Assembly (NCBI RefSeq): GCF_000271845.1
Contig: NZ_JH719395.1
Location: forward strand, 274,911-338,910
Direction: 5' to 3'
Length of the DNA: 64,000 nucleotides
Source: Rhizobium leguminosarum bv. trifolii WSM2297
GTDB lineage: Bacteria > Pseudomonadota > Alphaproteobacteria > Rhizobiales > Rhizobiaceae
The notes beneath the pieces were generated by a model. That model was not told where the DNA came from, made no database searches, and saw nothing but the letters and a program-made list of their open reading frames with translations. Both the position numbers and the translations under genes were made by a program. Numbering within the stretch: position 1 is the stretch's first letter; every line of letters starts with the position of its first letter. Below, in pieces: positions 1 through 9,278 of the stretch.

Positions 1-104
1 TTCAGAAGATCGGCAACGGTGACGACGGAGGAGGGGAGGTCGATTTCCTCTTCGCCCTTGCCGATGCGCTCGCGCACCCATGCGAAATAGACAAGCCGGG
101 TCAT
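1..104 (-). CDS. moaD: Molybdopterin synthase small subunit MoaD (partial, 3' end outside window)
   Basis: The first 34 codons of a minus-strand gene run off the left edge. The translation begins MTRLVYFAWVRERIGKGEEE, followed by a hydrophobic VTVADLL segment, which fits the ubiquitin-like fold of MoaD. MoaD is the sulfur carrier subunit of molybdopterin synthase in molybdenum cofactor synthesis. Its ATG overlaps the pgsA stop in an ATGA arrangement, so it is probably translationally coupled to pgsA. A molybdopterin oxidoreductase that would need this cofactor lies 6 kb away. The C-terminal Gly-Gly tail cannot be seen. Confidence 0.85.
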   Translation of the reverse strand, partial: MTRLVYFAWVRERIGKGEEEIDLPSSVVTVADLL

Positions 105-691
105 TCCTCGTCATCCACGATATGTTTCAAGCCGGCACGGAAATAATCATAGCCGGTATAGATGGTCAGCAGTGCGGCGATCCACAAAAGCGCGATGCCG
201 GTCTGCGTCGTATAGGGGAAAATCTCGTCGCCGGCCGGGCCGGCAAGCAGGAAGGCGATGGCGACGAGCTGCAGCGTCGTCTTCCACTTGGCGATCCGCG
301 TCACCGGCACGCTGACCTTCAGCGCCGCCAGATATTCACGCAAGCCGGACACCAGGATCTCACGGCAGAGAATGGTGATCGCCGCCCAGATCGACCAGCC
401 GGCGATGGTCTGGTCGGCTGCGACCAGGAGCAGGATCGAGGCGACCAGCAGCTTGTCGGCGATCGGATCGAGCATGCGGCCGATATTCGACGTCTGGTTC
501 CAGATGCGCGCGAGATAGCCGTCGAGGAAATCGGTGAGCGAGGCGATGACGAAGATCCACAGCGCCACCCAGCGCGCCGTATTGCTGATCGACAGCCTGC
601 CCTCGATGAAGAAGCAGAGAACGATCAGCGGCACGGCGAGGATACGGCCGTAGGTCAAGAGATTGGGGATGCTGTACGCACGCGATGCCAT
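101..691 (-). CDS. pgsA: CDP-diacylglycerol--glycerol-3-phosphate 3-phosphatidyltransferase
   Basis: This 196-residue integral membrane protein commits CDP-diacylglycerol to phosphatidylglycerol and cardiolipin synthesis in the inner membrane. The CDP-alcohol phosphotransferase signature is complete: D54-FLDG58, A61-R62, G71, D75 and D79, flanked by several hydrophobic helices. The length is typical of PgsA. It is followed directly by moaD with a 4-base overlap. Its start is preceded by a repeated leader element (721-805) that also occurs in front of the hybrid kinase near 60.8 kb, so expression may depend on that element. Confidence 0.95.
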   Translation of the reverse strand: MASRAYSIPNLLTYGRILAVPLIVLCFFIEGRLSISNTARWVALWIFVIASLTDFLDGYLARIWNQTSNIGRMLDPIADKLLVASILLLVAADQTIAGWSIWAAITILCREILVSGLREYLAALKVSVPVTRIAKWKTTLQLVAIAFLLAGPAGDEIFPYTTQTGIALLWIAALLTIYTGYDYFRAGLKHIVDDEE

Positions 692-720
692 GGGATCGTT
701 TCTCTGAATTGATGCGCCGC

Positions 721-805
721 TACAGCGCCGCGCGGCTTTTCAGACGCGCAAAAGACGATGTAACACTTTGAACCTGCGCATCGTGCTTTCCAATCGATTC
801 CGATT
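721..805 (-). repeat. Dispersed rhizobial repeat in the pgsA leader (copy 1)
   Basis: Read on the minus strand this element runs from AATCGGAATCGATT, through TTCAAAGTGTTAC and GCGCGTCTGAAAA, to GGCGCTGTA, ending 29 bases before the pgsA ATG. An element of the same length and order lies at 60735-60820, ending 14 bases before the histidine kinase ATG in the same orientation. GCGTCTGAAAAGACG in copy 2 can form a small hairpin; copy 1 has substitutions in that arm. I recognise this as a sequence repeated in Rhizobium genomes, but copy number cannot be judged here. Confidence 0.75.
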
Positions 806-902
806 TTCGGGCCGATGCCGTAGATGACGGCTTTGATCGCGGACCGTCAACATTCTTTCTGTCTTTTCACTGCCTTTGCGTGGAATTTGCGACCGACGCC
901 GG

Positions 903-2945
903 TTATTTCGCGGCGTCGTCGTGGAAATGGTTATAGACCTGCCTGGCAACAGCTTCGGAGATGCCTTCGACGGTCATCAGGTCGGAAAGGGCGGCGCGCG
1001 AAACCGCCTTCGCCGTGCCGAAATGCTGCAGCAGCGCCCGTTTGCGGGACGGGCCGATGCCGCCGATCTCGTCGAGCGGGTTCTTGATCATTTCCTTCTT
1101 GCGCCGTGCCCGGTGCGAGCCGATCGCGAAACGATGCGCCTCGTCGCGCATGCGCTGGATGAAATAGAGCACCGGATCGCGCGGCGGCAGCGTAAAACTC
1201 TCGCGTCCCGGCGGGAAGAAGCGTTCTCGCCCGGCATCGCGGTCGACACCCTTGGCGATGCCGATCGCCGTCACGCTGTCGGTGATCCCCAGCTCGGTGA
1301 GGATGGCGCGTACCGCTGTCATCTGCCCCTGGCCGCCGTCGATGAGGATCACATCCGGCCAGGCCGGGAAGGGCATGTCTGCGGCGTCGGTGGTGACCTT
1401 CTCTGCGGTCCGGTCGGGAATACCTTCCTCCTTGATCAGCCGCGAGAACCGCCGTGTCATCACCTCCTTCATCATGCCGAAGTCGTCACCGGGGGTGATG
1501 TCGGTCGATTTGATGTTGAACTTGCGGTACTGGTTCTTGACGAAACCTTCCGGCCCCGCGACCACCATGCCGCCGACGGCATTGGTGCCCATGATGTGCG
1601 AGTTGTCGAAGATTTCGATGCGCTGCGGCGCATAGGCAAGCCCGAACGTGTCCTTGAAACCTTCGAGCAGCCGCGATTGCGACGCCGTCTCGGCCAGCTT
1701 TCGCCCATGCGCCTCGCGCGCATTGCCGACGACGTGGTCGACCAGATCGCGCTTCTCGCCGCGCTGCGGCACCAGGATCGAAACCTTGTGAGCGGCCTTT
1801 TGGCTGAGTGCGGCCGCGAGCAGTTCCATCTCCTCGATCGTTTCCGACAGCATGATCTGCTTCGGCACCGGCTTGTCGTCGTAGAACTGTGCGAGGAAGG
1901 CGTTCAGCACTTCGGCGCCGGAAAGCTGCGGATCGGCCTTGGGGAAATAGGCGCGGTTGCCCCAGTTCTGGCCGGTGCGGAAGAAGAACACCTGGATGCA
2001 GGAAATGCCGCCCTCGTGGTGGATGGCGAAAACGTCGGCCTCCTCGACGCCGGCCGGATTGATGCCCTGATGGCTTTGCACATGCGACAGTGCCGCCAGG
2101 CGATCGCGGTAGATCGCCGCCCGCTCGAAATCGAGGTCCTCGGCCGCCTGATTCATCACCTCGGCCATATGCGACTTCACCTTCTGGCTCTTGCCGGAGA
2201 GGAAGTCCTTCGCCTCCTGCACCAGTTCGCCGTAACCCTCGTCGCTGACCTCGTGGGTGCACGGCCCGGAACAACGCTTGATCTGGTAGAGCAGGCAGGG
2301 GCGTGTGCGCGTTTCGAAGACGCTATCGGTGCAGGTGCGGATCAGGAAGGCGCGCTGCAGCGAATTGATTGTGCGCCCGACGGCGCCCGCTGAAGCGAAA
2401 GGCCCGAAATAATCGCCCTTTCGCGCCCTCGCACCACGATGCTTGAAAATCGCCGGCGCCCGGTGGTCGCCGGTGATGAGGATATAGGGAAAGGACTTGT
2501 CGTCACGCAGCAGCACGTTAAAGCGCGGCCGCAAGCGCTTGATCAGATTCGCTTCCAGCAGCAGCGCTTCGGTTTCCGTGCGGGTCGTCACGAATTCCAT
2601 GTTCGCCGTCTGCCGCACCATCTGGGCGATGCGGTTGGAATGCACGCGGCCGACGGCATAATTGCTGACGCGCTTCTTCAGGCTGCGCGCCTTGCCGACA
2701 TAGAGCACGTCGCCCTCTGCATTGAACATGCGGTAGACGCCGGGACTGTTCGGCAGCCGCTTGACGAATTCGCCGATCAGATCCGCGCCGATCAGCCCCG
2801 TCTCGTTGATGCTGCCTGCGTTCCAGTCGACGGCAGCCGCAAGCGGGGCGGCGGCGGAAACGTCGCCTTCCACCTCGATATCGTCTTCGCTCTCATCCGT
2901 ATCGTCGTAGAGAACGCCGCCATCCGGCAGCTTTCGTCCGTTCAT
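903..2945 (-). CDS. uvrC: Excinuclease ABC subunit C
   Basis: UvrC (680 residues) makes the dual incisions of nucleotide excision repair with UvrAB. After an acidic N-terminal extension of about 55 residues (a [11 protein letters not shown] stretch) comes a GIY-YIG nuclease domain (SPGVYRMF...[14 protein letters not shown]). Next are the cysteine-containing region, the UVR helix pair (about residues 245-280), the RNase H-like endonuclease domain ([18 protein letters not shown]) and C-terminal helix-hairpin-helix motifs ([20 protein letters not shown]). The ATG overlaps the stop of the upstream SDR gene by 4 bases, implying coupling. The extension is longer than in E. coli UvrC and of unknown role. 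Confidence 0.97.
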   Translation of the reverse strand: MNGRKLPDGGVLYDDTDESEDDIEVEGDVSAAAPLAAAVDWNAGSINETGLIGADLIGEFVKRLPNSPGVYRMFNAEGDVLYVGKARSLKKRVSNYAVGRVHSNRIAQMVRQTANMEFVTTRTETEALLLEANLIKRLRPRFNVLLRDDKSFPYILITGDHRAPAIFKHRGARARKGDYFGPFASAGAVGRTINSLQRAFLIRTCTDSVFETRTRPCLLYQIKRCSGPCTHEVSDEGYGELVQEAKDFLSGKSQKVKSHMAEVMNQAAEDLDFERAAIYRDRLAALSHVQSHQGINPAGVEEADVFAIHHEGGISCIQVFFFRTGQNWGNRAYFPKADPQLSGAEVLNAFLAQFYDDKPVPKQIMLSETIEEMELLAAALSQKAAHKVSILVPQRGEKRDLVDHVVGNAREAHGRKLAETASQSRLLEGFKDTFGLAYAPQRIEIFDNSHIMGTNAVGGMVVAGPEGFVKNQYRKFNIKSTDITPGDDFGMMKEVMTRRFSRLIKEEGIPDRTAEKVTTDAADMPFPAWPDVILIDGGQGQMTAVRAILTELGITDSVTAIGIAKGVDRDAGRERFFPPGRESFTLPPRDPVLYFIQRMRDEAHRFAIGSHRARRKKEMIKNPLDEIGGIGPSRKRALLQHFGTAKAVSRAALSDLMTVEGISEAVARQVYNHFHDDAAK

Positions 2946-3709
2946 TCCGTAATCTCCGCCACATCGGGCGTCTGCCAGGCAAGGTGCTGGCCGCCATCGA
3001 GGGCAATCATCTGGCCGGTGATCGAGGGCGTGTCATAAAGGAAGCGAATCGTTTGTCCGAATTCCTCCAGTGCCGGCCCTCGCTGCAAGATAAGGGCTGC
3101 GACCTGCGCTTGGAAGTCCTCCTGTGCCTGCCGCTCGCTCGGCATCGACGGGCCGGGGCCGATCGCATTGACGCGGATGCGCGGCGCCAACGCCTGAGCA
3201 AGCGTCTGCGTTGCCGTCCACATCGCGGACTTGGAGAGTGTATAGGAATAGAAGCTGGGTCTCAGGGCCCAGACCCGCTGGTCGATGATGTTGACAATCA
3301 GTCCCATTGCCTCGGCAGACACCTGTTGCGCGAAGGCTGCCGCGAGGATCGATGGCGCACGCACATGCAGGTCGAAGTGCAGCGCCCATGTGGCGGCGTT
3401 AAAACTGCGCGCGGAATCATGCTGGAAAACCGACGCATTATTGACCAGCAGATCGAGCGGCCCGAGCGCTTCCGACGCCTTCGCGACCAACTCAGCCGTT
3501 TCGCCGATATTGGTAAGGTCGGCCTGCAAAGCGATCGCCCGAAATCCCTTCTGCCGCAATTCCGCCCCCAGCTCTTCGGCCTCACCGATCGAGCCGTTGG
3601 CGTGGATCGCAACGGAAAAGCCATTTGCAGCAAGGTCTTCGGCGATTGCCCGGCCTATTCTTTTGGCGGCCCCGGTTATAAGGGCCGAGCGAAGTCTTTT
3701 GTGGTTCAA
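2942..3709 (-). CDS. SDR family oxidoreductase
   Basis: This is a 255-residue short-chain dehydrogenase/reductase with an N-terminal NAD(P)-binding [10 protein letters not shown] motif, an NNASVF motif after the fourth strand, and a Tyr-x3-Lys catalytic pair in YSYTLSK. The C-terminal [12 protein letters not shown] is the usual SDR end. TGAAKRIGR resembles pteridine reductase/FolM-type enzymes, but the substrate cannot be assigned. It is the first gene of a run SDR-uvrC with a 4-base overlap. The upstream region is AT-rich and shared with the divergent outer-membrane barrel gene. Confidence 0.9.
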   Translation of the reverse strand: MNHKRLRSALITGAAKRIGRAIAEDLAANGFSVAIHANGSIGEAEELGAELRQKGFRAIALQADLTNIGETAELVAKASEALGPLDLLVNNASVFQHDSARSFNAATWALHFDLHVRAPSILAAAFAQQVSAEAMGLIVNIIDQRVWALRPSFYSYTLSKSAMWTATQTLAQALAPRIRVNAIGPGPSMPSERQAQEDFQAQVAALILQRGPALEEFGQTIRFLYDTPSITGQMIALDGGQHLAWQTPDVAEITE

Positions 3710-4074
3710 AATCCTGCCTTCTGATCCCGCGAGTCTGTCTGCCGACTATATAGGCGCGGGCGGAGATTATATAAATAGGCTGTTGCGGTTGCATCCGGGG
3801 ACGGGATATTCTATGTATTATTTAAGAATGCGATTTCCTAAAATAAGTATTTTCAGTTTAACTCTTCAGTAGGGTTAACGAAATGTATGTTGCGTCAAAG
3901 CAACATCGAATTTCGGCCATGCGGCAGCCACAATGATATCACAATTTGGCTCTTTCAAATCCGCATTTGAGTTCCAATTTCAGTCTCGATCCGGAAGGGA
4001 CATCTGGCAATATCCCGCCAATGCTTCACTGATAGACAGTGATCAAGCGGCGCGGGACTGAAAGGAGACTAAGT
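3710..4074. promoter_or_regulatory. AT-rich divergent intergenic region (SDR / outer-membrane barrel)
   Basis: These 365 bases contain no credible gene. The centre is markedly AT-rich compared with flanking coding DNA. A perfect 7-bp inverted repeat (ATGTTGC, 6-base spacer, GCAACAT) lies at 3887-3906. A strong Shine-Dalgarno (AAAGGAGAC) precedes the barrel gene. The region should hold the promoters of both flanking genes; the inverted repeat could be an operator or RNA hairpin. Confidence 0.5.
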
Positions 4075-4710
4075 ATGCGTGTACTCATTGCTGGCCTCAT
4101 GGCCTCCGTTTTTGCAATTGCGGGCGTCTCGGCAGCTCAGGCGGCCGATGCCGTCGACCAGGTTCCGGAAGCACCGGTCGCCCAGGAAGCTCCGGTCAAG
4201 CCGGCTGGTAACTGGGAAGGCTTTTACCTCGGCGGCGCCGGCACCTACAACATGGGTGACTTCGGTTCCGACCGCCACACCTATGGTTTCGGCGGCCAGG
4301 TTTTCACCGGCTACAACTGGCAGCAGGGCCAGATCGTTTACGGCGTTGAATCCGATCTCGGCTACAGCGGCGACGACGTCTCCTCGGGCGGCGTCAAGAA
4401 CAAGTATGGCTGGAACGGCTCCGTCCGTGGCCGCGTCGGCTACGACATGAACCCCTTCCTGCTCTACGGCACGGCCGGTCTCGCCCTCGGCGACGTCAAG
4501 GTTTCCGACGGCACCTCGGACGAGAGCAAGACGAACTACGGTTATACGGTCGGCGCCGGCGTCGAAGCCTTCGTGACCAACAACATCACGACGCGCCTGG
4601 AATATCGTTACACCGACTACCAGAGCAAGGACTACGACCTCGACTCCGGCAGCTTCTCGCGCGGTTACGACGAGAACAGCGTCAAGCTCGGTATCGGCGT
4701 CAAGTTCTAA
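4075..4710 (+). CDS. Outer-membrane beta-barrel protein (Omp25/31, RopB-like)
   Basis: This 211-residue protein has a Sec signal peptide ending near AAQAADA, a Pro/Val/Glu-rich linker (DQVPEAPVAQEAPVKPAG), then NWEGFYLGG and a series of amphipathic strands ending in VKLGIGVKF with a terminal aromatic residue, as expected for BamA-assembled barrels. Motifs such as YGVESDLGYSGD, GSVRGRVGYDM and RLEYRYTDY are typical of the Brucella Omp25/31 and rhizobial RopB family. The start at 4075 follows AAAGGAGAC; a longer reading from 4039 would spoil the signal peptide. A bidirectional terminator follows. Resemblance to RopB is inference; paralogues are common in rhizobia. Confidence 0.9.
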   Translation: MRVLIAGLMASVFAIAGVSAAQAADAVDQVPEAPVAQEAPVKPAGNWEGFYLGGAGTYNMGDFGSDRHTYGFGGQVFTGYNWQQGQIVYGVESDLGYSGDDVSSGGVKNKYGWNGSVRGRVGYDMNPFLLYGTAGLALGDVKVSDGTSDESKTNYGYTVGAGVEAFVTNNITTRLEYRYTDYQSKDYDLDSGSFSRGYDENSVKLGIGVKF

Positions 4711-4734
4711 GCCGAGAACAATCGTTCAAGCATG

Positions 4735-4766
4735 AAAAAGCCGGGCACATCGCCCGGCTTTTTTGC
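4735..4766. terminator. Rho-independent terminator (bidirectional)
   Basis: GCCGGGC (4740-4746), a 5-base loop and GCCCGGC (4752-4758) are flanked by an A-run and a T-run. It lies between the convergent barrel and GST genes and can serve both. Confidence 0.85.
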
Positions 4767-4792
4767 TGCCCGATCGATGCCGATTTAAGGAA

Positions 4793-5389
4793 CTATGCTG
4801 TCGGCTTGAGCTCCTGATGGGCGGGGAATTTCTTTTCGAACTGCGCCAGCCAGTCGACCAGCGACGCATGATCGGCTTCCCACTGGCCCTTGAAGCGCAG
4901 GTCGAGATAGTCGAGCGTGGCGGCCAGAGCGAAATGTCCGCCGTTGAGCTTCTTGCCTGATTTCGGCGGATTGGCGCTGAGATGCGCAAGTCCGCTCGTC
5001 GCCTTCTTCCATTGCCGGTCGATCCATGGCTGGTGGATCTTTTCCTCATCGCGAAAGCGCCGCTCGTAGATGATGGCGAGCAGGCAGTCGCAGATGCCGT
5101 CGCAGAGCGACTCGAGGACTTCCGCATCCGTGCGTTTGCCCTTCTCGGAGGGATAGAGCTTGCCCTTCGCCAGCCGGTCGAAATAATGCATGATCGCCAC
5201 GCTGTCGAAGACCGAGGCGCCATCATCGGTCAGAAGCGTCGGGATCTTGCCGAGCGGATTGTTGTCCACCAGGATCGCCGGCCCGGCATTGGTGTCGACC
5301 CGGATGGCATTCAACTCCAGGCCCAGGAAATGTGCGGCCATCCGCACCTTGCTGGAATAGGGGGAGGCGGGCGACCAAAGCAGCTTCAT
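4793..5389 (-). CDS. Glutathione S-transferase family protein
   Basis: This 198-residue protein has an N-terminal thioredoxin-like domain (MKLLWSPASPYSSKVRMAA) with the S/PYSxKVR pattern, the NPLGKIPTLL cis-proline loop, and the DSVAIMHYFD glutathione-binding Ser region. An all-helical C-terminal domain follows. It probably conjugates or reduces small electrophiles in the cytoplasm; the substrate is unknown. The ATG at 5389 has AGGTG six bases upstream and fits the family N-terminus better than the GTG at 5398. It converges on the barrel gene. Confidence 0.9.
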   Translation of the reverse strand: MKLLWSPASPYSSKVRMAAHFLGLELNAIRVDTNAGPAILVDNNPLGKIPTLLTDDGASVFDSVAIMHYFDRLAKGKLYPSEKGKRTDAEVLESLCDGICDCLLAIIYERRFRDEEKIHQPWIDRQWKKATSGLAHLSANPPKSGKKLNGGHFALAATLDYLDLRFKGQWEADHASLVDWLAQFEKKFPAHQELKPTA

Positions 5390-5452
5390 GGGGAACACCT
5401 GATGAAATTGTAAAACTACGGGCCGGGACTATTCCCGAAGCCGATTTCCAGG

Positions 5453-6322
5453 TCAATCGTCCTTGACCGTCTTGGTCTCGCCGCGCAGCCAGAAGGCCCG
5501 GTGCGAGGCGAAACGGTCCTGCGCCAGATGGTCTTTCAGCGCCGGCAGCAGTTGGTGCAGCTCGTCCTTCAGCGTGAAGGGCGGATTGACGATGACGAGG
5601 CCGGAGCCCGTCAGTCCCGTGATGCCGCGGTCGCTGCGAACAATGAGTTCGGCGCAGAGCATCTTCGGGATGTCGAGCGCCTGCAGCGTCTCGTGGAATT
5701 CCTTGATCGGCGCACCCTTCTTCAGCGGATACCACAGGCAATAGGTGCCGCCGGGAAAACGGCGATAGGCCTTGTCCAATCCTTCGGCCAGGCGCTGATA
5801 TTCGTCCTCTTCCTCGAAAGGCGGATCGACGAGCACGATGCCGCGCTTTTCCTTCGGCGGCAGGTGCGCGCCCAGCGCCAGCCAGCCGTCGAGCTCGGTG
5901 ATGCGGGCGTGGTGATCGCCCTCGAACAGCCGGTGCAGCCTGAGGTAATCCTCAGGATGCAGTTCCATTGCCGACAAGCGGTCCTGCGGCCGGAACAGCA
6001 GGCGCGCGAGTTTCGGCGATCCGGGATAGAAGCGGACGCCACCCTCAGGGTTGAGTTCGCGGATGGCTGCGAGGTAGGGCTCCAGCAGCTCGGCAACCTG
6101 AGGTCCGAGATCGGCGTCCATCAGCTTGCCGATACCGTCGAGCCATTCGCCGGTTTTCTGCGCTTCCTCGGAAGAGAGGTCGTAGAGCCCGATGCCGGCA
6201 TGGGTGTCGAGCACGCGGAATGCCCCATCCTTCTTCTGCATGTAGCGGATCAGCCGCGCCAGCACGGCATGTTTCAGCACATCGGCAAAATTGCCCGCAT
6301 GGTAGATGTGGCGGTAGTTCAT
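5453..6322 (-). CDS. rlmJ: 23S rRNA (adenine(2030)-N(6))-methyltransferase RlmJ
   Basis: This 289-residue protein is colinear with E. coli RlmJ (YhiR). It starts MNYRHIYHAGNFADVLKH, has a SAM-binding DTHAGIGLYDL segment and the catalytic VLVDPPFEE motif (an N6-adenine methyltransferase DPPF). It methylates A2030 of 23S rRNA during ribosome maturation. It stands alone between the GST and the divergent molybdopterin oxidoreductase, with which it shares about 80 bases of upstream DNA. Confidence 0.95.
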   Translation of the reverse strand: MNYRHIYHAGNFADVLKHAVLARLIRYMQKKDGAFRVLDTHAGIGLYDLSSEEAQKTGEWLDGIGKLMDADLGPQVAELLEPYLAAIRELNPEGGVRFYPGSPKLARLLFRPQDRLSAMELHPEDYLRLHRLFEGDHHARITELDGWLALGAHLPPKEKRGIVLVDPPFEEEDEYQRLAEGLDKAYRRFPGGTYCLWYPLKKGAPIKEFHETLQALDIPKMLCAELIVRSDRGITGLTGSGLVIVNPPFTLKDELHQLLPALKDHLAQDRFASHRAFWLRGETKTVKDD

Positions 6323-6404
6323 TTTCGCTGATGTCCGTATGAATTCGCGTCATGGGGAGTTTTTGTGGCTTTTGGCCGTGCAAGCCTTGCAATATACAAA
6401 TGCC

Positions 6405-8564
6405 ATGAACATTGCGACCCCCATCCACGCCAAATCCTCGAAGCAGGACACCAGGGTTGGCCACACGGCCTGTCCGCACGACTGTCCCTCTACCTGCGCG
6501 CTGGAGATCGAACTATCCGAAGATGGCCGCATCGGCCGCGTGCGTGGCGCTGGCGACCATTCCTATACCTCGGGCGTCATCTGCGCCAAGGTCGCCCGTT
6601 ATGCCGAGCGGCTCTACCATCCCGACCGCCTGATGCACCCCCTGCGCCGCGCCGGCGCCAAAGGGGCAGGGCAGTGGCAGCAGATTTCCTGGGACGATGC
6701 GCTGGATGAGATCGCCGAAGCCTTTGTGAAGGCCGAGGCCAGAGACGGCGGCGAAGCGATCTGGCCCTATTTTTACGCCGGCACCATGGGCTGGGTGCAG
6801 CGCGATTCGATCGATCGCCTGCGTCATGCCAAGCGTTATTCCGGCTTCTTCTCCTCGATCTGCACCAACCCGGCCTGGACCGGCTTCACGATGGCGACCG
6901 GCACGCTGCGTGGTCCCGATCCGCGCGAGATGGGCCGCACCGATTGCGTCGTCATCTGGGGTACCAATGCGGTGTCGACGCAGGTCAATGTGATGACCCA
7001 CGCCATCAAGTCGCGCAAGGAGCGCGGCGCCAAGATCGTCGTCATCGACATTTACGACAACCCGACGATGAAGCAGGCCGACATGGCCTTGATCGTCAGG
7101 CCGGGCACCGATGCCGCGCTTGCCTGCGCCGTCATGCACATCGCCTTCCGCGACGGCTATGCCGACCGTGAATACATGGCTGGATATGCCGACGATCCCG
7201 CCGGCCTCGAAGCGCATCTGAAGACGAAGACACCGCAATGGGCAGCTGCTACCACCGGCCTTTCGGTCGAGGAGATCGAAGCCTTCGCCAGCCTCATCGG
7301 CACGACGAAGAAGACCTTCTTCCGCCTGGGCTACGGCTTCACCCGCCAGCGCAATGGCGCGGTCGCCATGCATGCGGCGGCCTCGGTCGCCACCGTCCTC
7401 GGCTCCTGGCAATATGAGGGCGGCGGCGCCTTCCATTCGAACAGTGATATTTTCCGCATGAACAATGCGGAACTGACCGGCCGGTCGATGAAGGATGCCG
7501 ATATCCGCATGCTCGATCAGTCGCAGATCGGCCGGGTGCTGACCGGCGATGCGGTGGCGCTGCGCCACCGCGGCCCGGTGACGGCAATGCTGATCCAGAA
7601 CACCAATCCCGCCAACATCGCTCCCGAGCAGCGCCTCGTCAGGCGCGGTTTTGCCCGCGACGACCTCTTCGTCGCCGTCCACGAGCAGTTCATGACCGAG
7701 ACGGCCGAGATCGCCGATATCGTCATCCCCGCAACGATGTTCGTCGAGCATGACGACATCTACCGTGCCGGCGGCCAGAACCATATCCTGCTGGGGCCGA
7801 AGCTGGTCGAACCGCCGCCAAGCGTGCGCACCAATCTTTTCGTCATCGAGGAACTGGCCAAACGCCTCGGCGTCGCCGACCGCCCCGGCTTCGGCTTCAC
7901 CGCCCGCGAAATGGTCGACCGCGTGCTCGAATCGAGCGGCCTGCCGGATTACGATCATTTCCTCGAACACAAATGGTTCGATCGCCAGCCGGCTTTCGAG
8001 GAGGCGCATTTCCTCAACGGCTTTGCCCATCCGGATGGCAGATTCCATTTCCGCCCGGACTGGATCAATCAGCCGGCGCCGAACAAGCCGCCGGCCGCCG
8101 TCGGTGCGCTCGGGCCGCATGCCGCGCTTCCGGCCTTTCCGGATCAGGTCGATGTCATCGAGGTCGCCGATCCCGACCATCCTTTCCGTCTCGCCACATC
8201 GCCCGCCCGCAACTTCCTGAATTCGAGCTTCTCCGAGACCAAAACCTCGCGCCAGAAAGAAGGCCGTCCCGAAGTGATGATCAACCCGGCCGATGCCGAA
8301 ACCAACGGCATCGCCCATGGCGATCTCGTCCGCGTCGGCAACAGCCGCGGCGACCTGCGCATCCACGCCCGCATCACCACCGAGGTGAAGCCAGGCGTGC
8401 TGATTGCCGAGGGCCTCTGGCCGAACAAGGCGCATGTCGATGGCGAAGGTATCAACGTCTTGACCGGCGCCGACCCGGTCGCGCCCTATGGCGGGGCCGC
8501 CGTTCACGATAACAAGGTCTGGCTTCGCAAGGACGCAGCATGTTGCAGCCGAAATCACGGGTGA
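6405..8564 (+). CDS. Molybdopterin-dependent oxidoreductase (MopB/BisC-type, 4Fe-4S)
   Basis: This 719-residue protein of the DMSO reductase superfamily has an N-terminal CPHDCPSTC cluster plus a downstream IC that together can ligate one 4Fe-4S centre. Molybdopterin-binding segments (VIWGTNAVSTQ, IQNTNPANIAP, ADIVIPATMFVEHDD) and a C-terminal molydop-binding domain (VMINPADAETNGI...) follow. No Tat or Sec signal is evident, so it is probably cytoplasmic. The physiological substrate is unknown. The start at 6405 gives a clean N-terminus; a longer frame from 6339 is not family-like. Its 3' end overlaps the Nudix gene by 25 bases, so the two are likely coupled. Confidence 0.9.
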   Translation: MNIATPIHAKSSKQDTRVGHTACPHDCPSTCALEIELSEDGRIGRVRGAGDHSYTSGVICAKVARYAERLYHPDRLMHPLRRAGAKGAGQWQQISWDDALDEIAEAFVKAEARDGGEAIWPYFYAGTMGWVQRDSIDRLRHAKRYSGFFSSICTNPAWTGFTMATGTLRGPDPREMGRTDCVVIWGTNAVSTQVNVMTHAIKSRKERGAKIVVIDIYDNPTMKQADMALIVRPGTDAALACAVMHIAFRDGYADREYMAGYADDPAGLEAHLKTKTPQWAAATTGLSVEEIEAFASLIGTTKKTFFRLGYGFTRQRNGAVAMHAAASVATVLGSWQYEGGGAFHSNSDIFRMNNAELTGRSMKDADIRMLDQSQIGRVLTGDAVALRHRGPVTAMLIQNTNPANIAPEQRLVRRGFARDDLFVAVHEQFMTETAEIADIVIPATMFVEHDDIYRAGGQNHILLGPKLVEPPPSVRTNLFVIEELAKRLGVADRPGFGFTAREMVDRVLESSGLPDYDHFLEHKWFDRQPAFEEAHFLNGFAHPDGRFHFRPDWINQPAPNKPPAAVGALGPHAALPAFPDQVDVIEVADPDHPFRLATSPARNFLNSSFSETKTSRQKEGRPEVMINPADAETNGIAHGDLVRVGNSRGDLRIHARITTEVKPGVLIAEGLWPNKAHVDGEGINVLTGADPVAPYGGAAVHDNKVWLRKDAACCSRNHG

Positions 8565-9130
8565 AGATCGTCAGCGAGGAAACGCTGTCGAATGGCTGGA
8601 CGCGGTTGAGCAGCTATCTGCTCGACTATATCGACAGCAAGGGCGCGACCCAGCGGCTGAAGCGGGAGGTTTATCACCGGACGCCGGCCGCCTGCATCCT
8701 GCTTTACGATCCGAAACGCGATCTTGTCGTTCTCGTCCGCCAGTTCCGGCTTGCCGTGCATCTCAATGGCGATCCCGCCTGGATGATCGAGGTGCCGGCC
8801 GGCCTGCTCGACGACGATCATCCCGAACAGGCGATCCGCCGTGAGGCGATGGAGGAGACGGGCTACCACCTGCGCGATGCGCGCTTCCTCTTCAAATGCT
8901 ACCCATCGCCGGGCGCCATTGCCGAAGTCGTCCACTTCTTCGTCTCCCTGATCGACACTGCCGATCGCGTCGCCGAAGGCGGCGGCCTGGACGAGGAGCA
9001 CGAGGATATCGAGGTCCTGGAAATCCCGCTCGACGAAGCCGCCCGGATGATCGAAACCGGCGAGATCTTCGACGCGAAGACGATCATGCTTCTGCAATGG
9101 GCGTTGTTGAACAGGAATAAACTTCGATAG
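8540..9130 (+). CDS. Nudix hydrolase (ADP-ribose/GDP-mannose pyrophosphatase type)
   Basis: This 196-residue protein carries a Nudix box, GLLDDDHPEQAIRREAMEET, preceded by IEVPAG, the arrangement of ADP-sugar pyrophosphatases such as NudF and NudK. Such enzymes hydrolyse nucleoside diphosphate sugars to a sugar phosphate and NMP. AAGGA lies just before the ATG, inside the end of the preceding oxidoreductase gene. The next gene encodes another phosphohydrolase-like enzyme (PhnM family), so the trio may act on a common set of phosphorylated compounds, although this is inference. Confidence 0.9.
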   Translation: MLQPKSRVKIVSEETLSNGWTRLSSYLLDYIDSKGATQRLKREVYHRTPAACILLYDPKRDLVVLVRQFRLAVHLNGDPAWMIEVPAGLLDDDHPEQAIRREAMEETGYHLRDARFLFKCYPSPGAIAEVVHFFVSLIDTADRVAEGGGLDEEHEDIEVLEIPLDEAARMIETGEIFDAKTIMLLQWALLNRNKLR

Positions 9131-9278
9131 CGGATGAGCGGTCTCGGGCAAGCCTTTGGGTTGGGCTCAAGACGGTTTCGCTATCGCGGGTGTGGCGTTC
9201 GAAAATTCATACGTTTGTCACGAAGCGGTTCTATCCGCTGCGGTTTGTCGATCATCGGATACGGTCAGGAGAAAGCCC

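Noticed and set aside
876..2393. A 505-codon plus-strand open frame opposite uvrC
   Set aside because: It is antisense to UvrC with all its domains; composition is typical of a GC-bias shadow.
6513..8558. A 681-codon open frame opposite the molybdopterin oxidoreductase
   Set aside because: It is a shadow of a convincing oxidoreductase gene with no own motifs.
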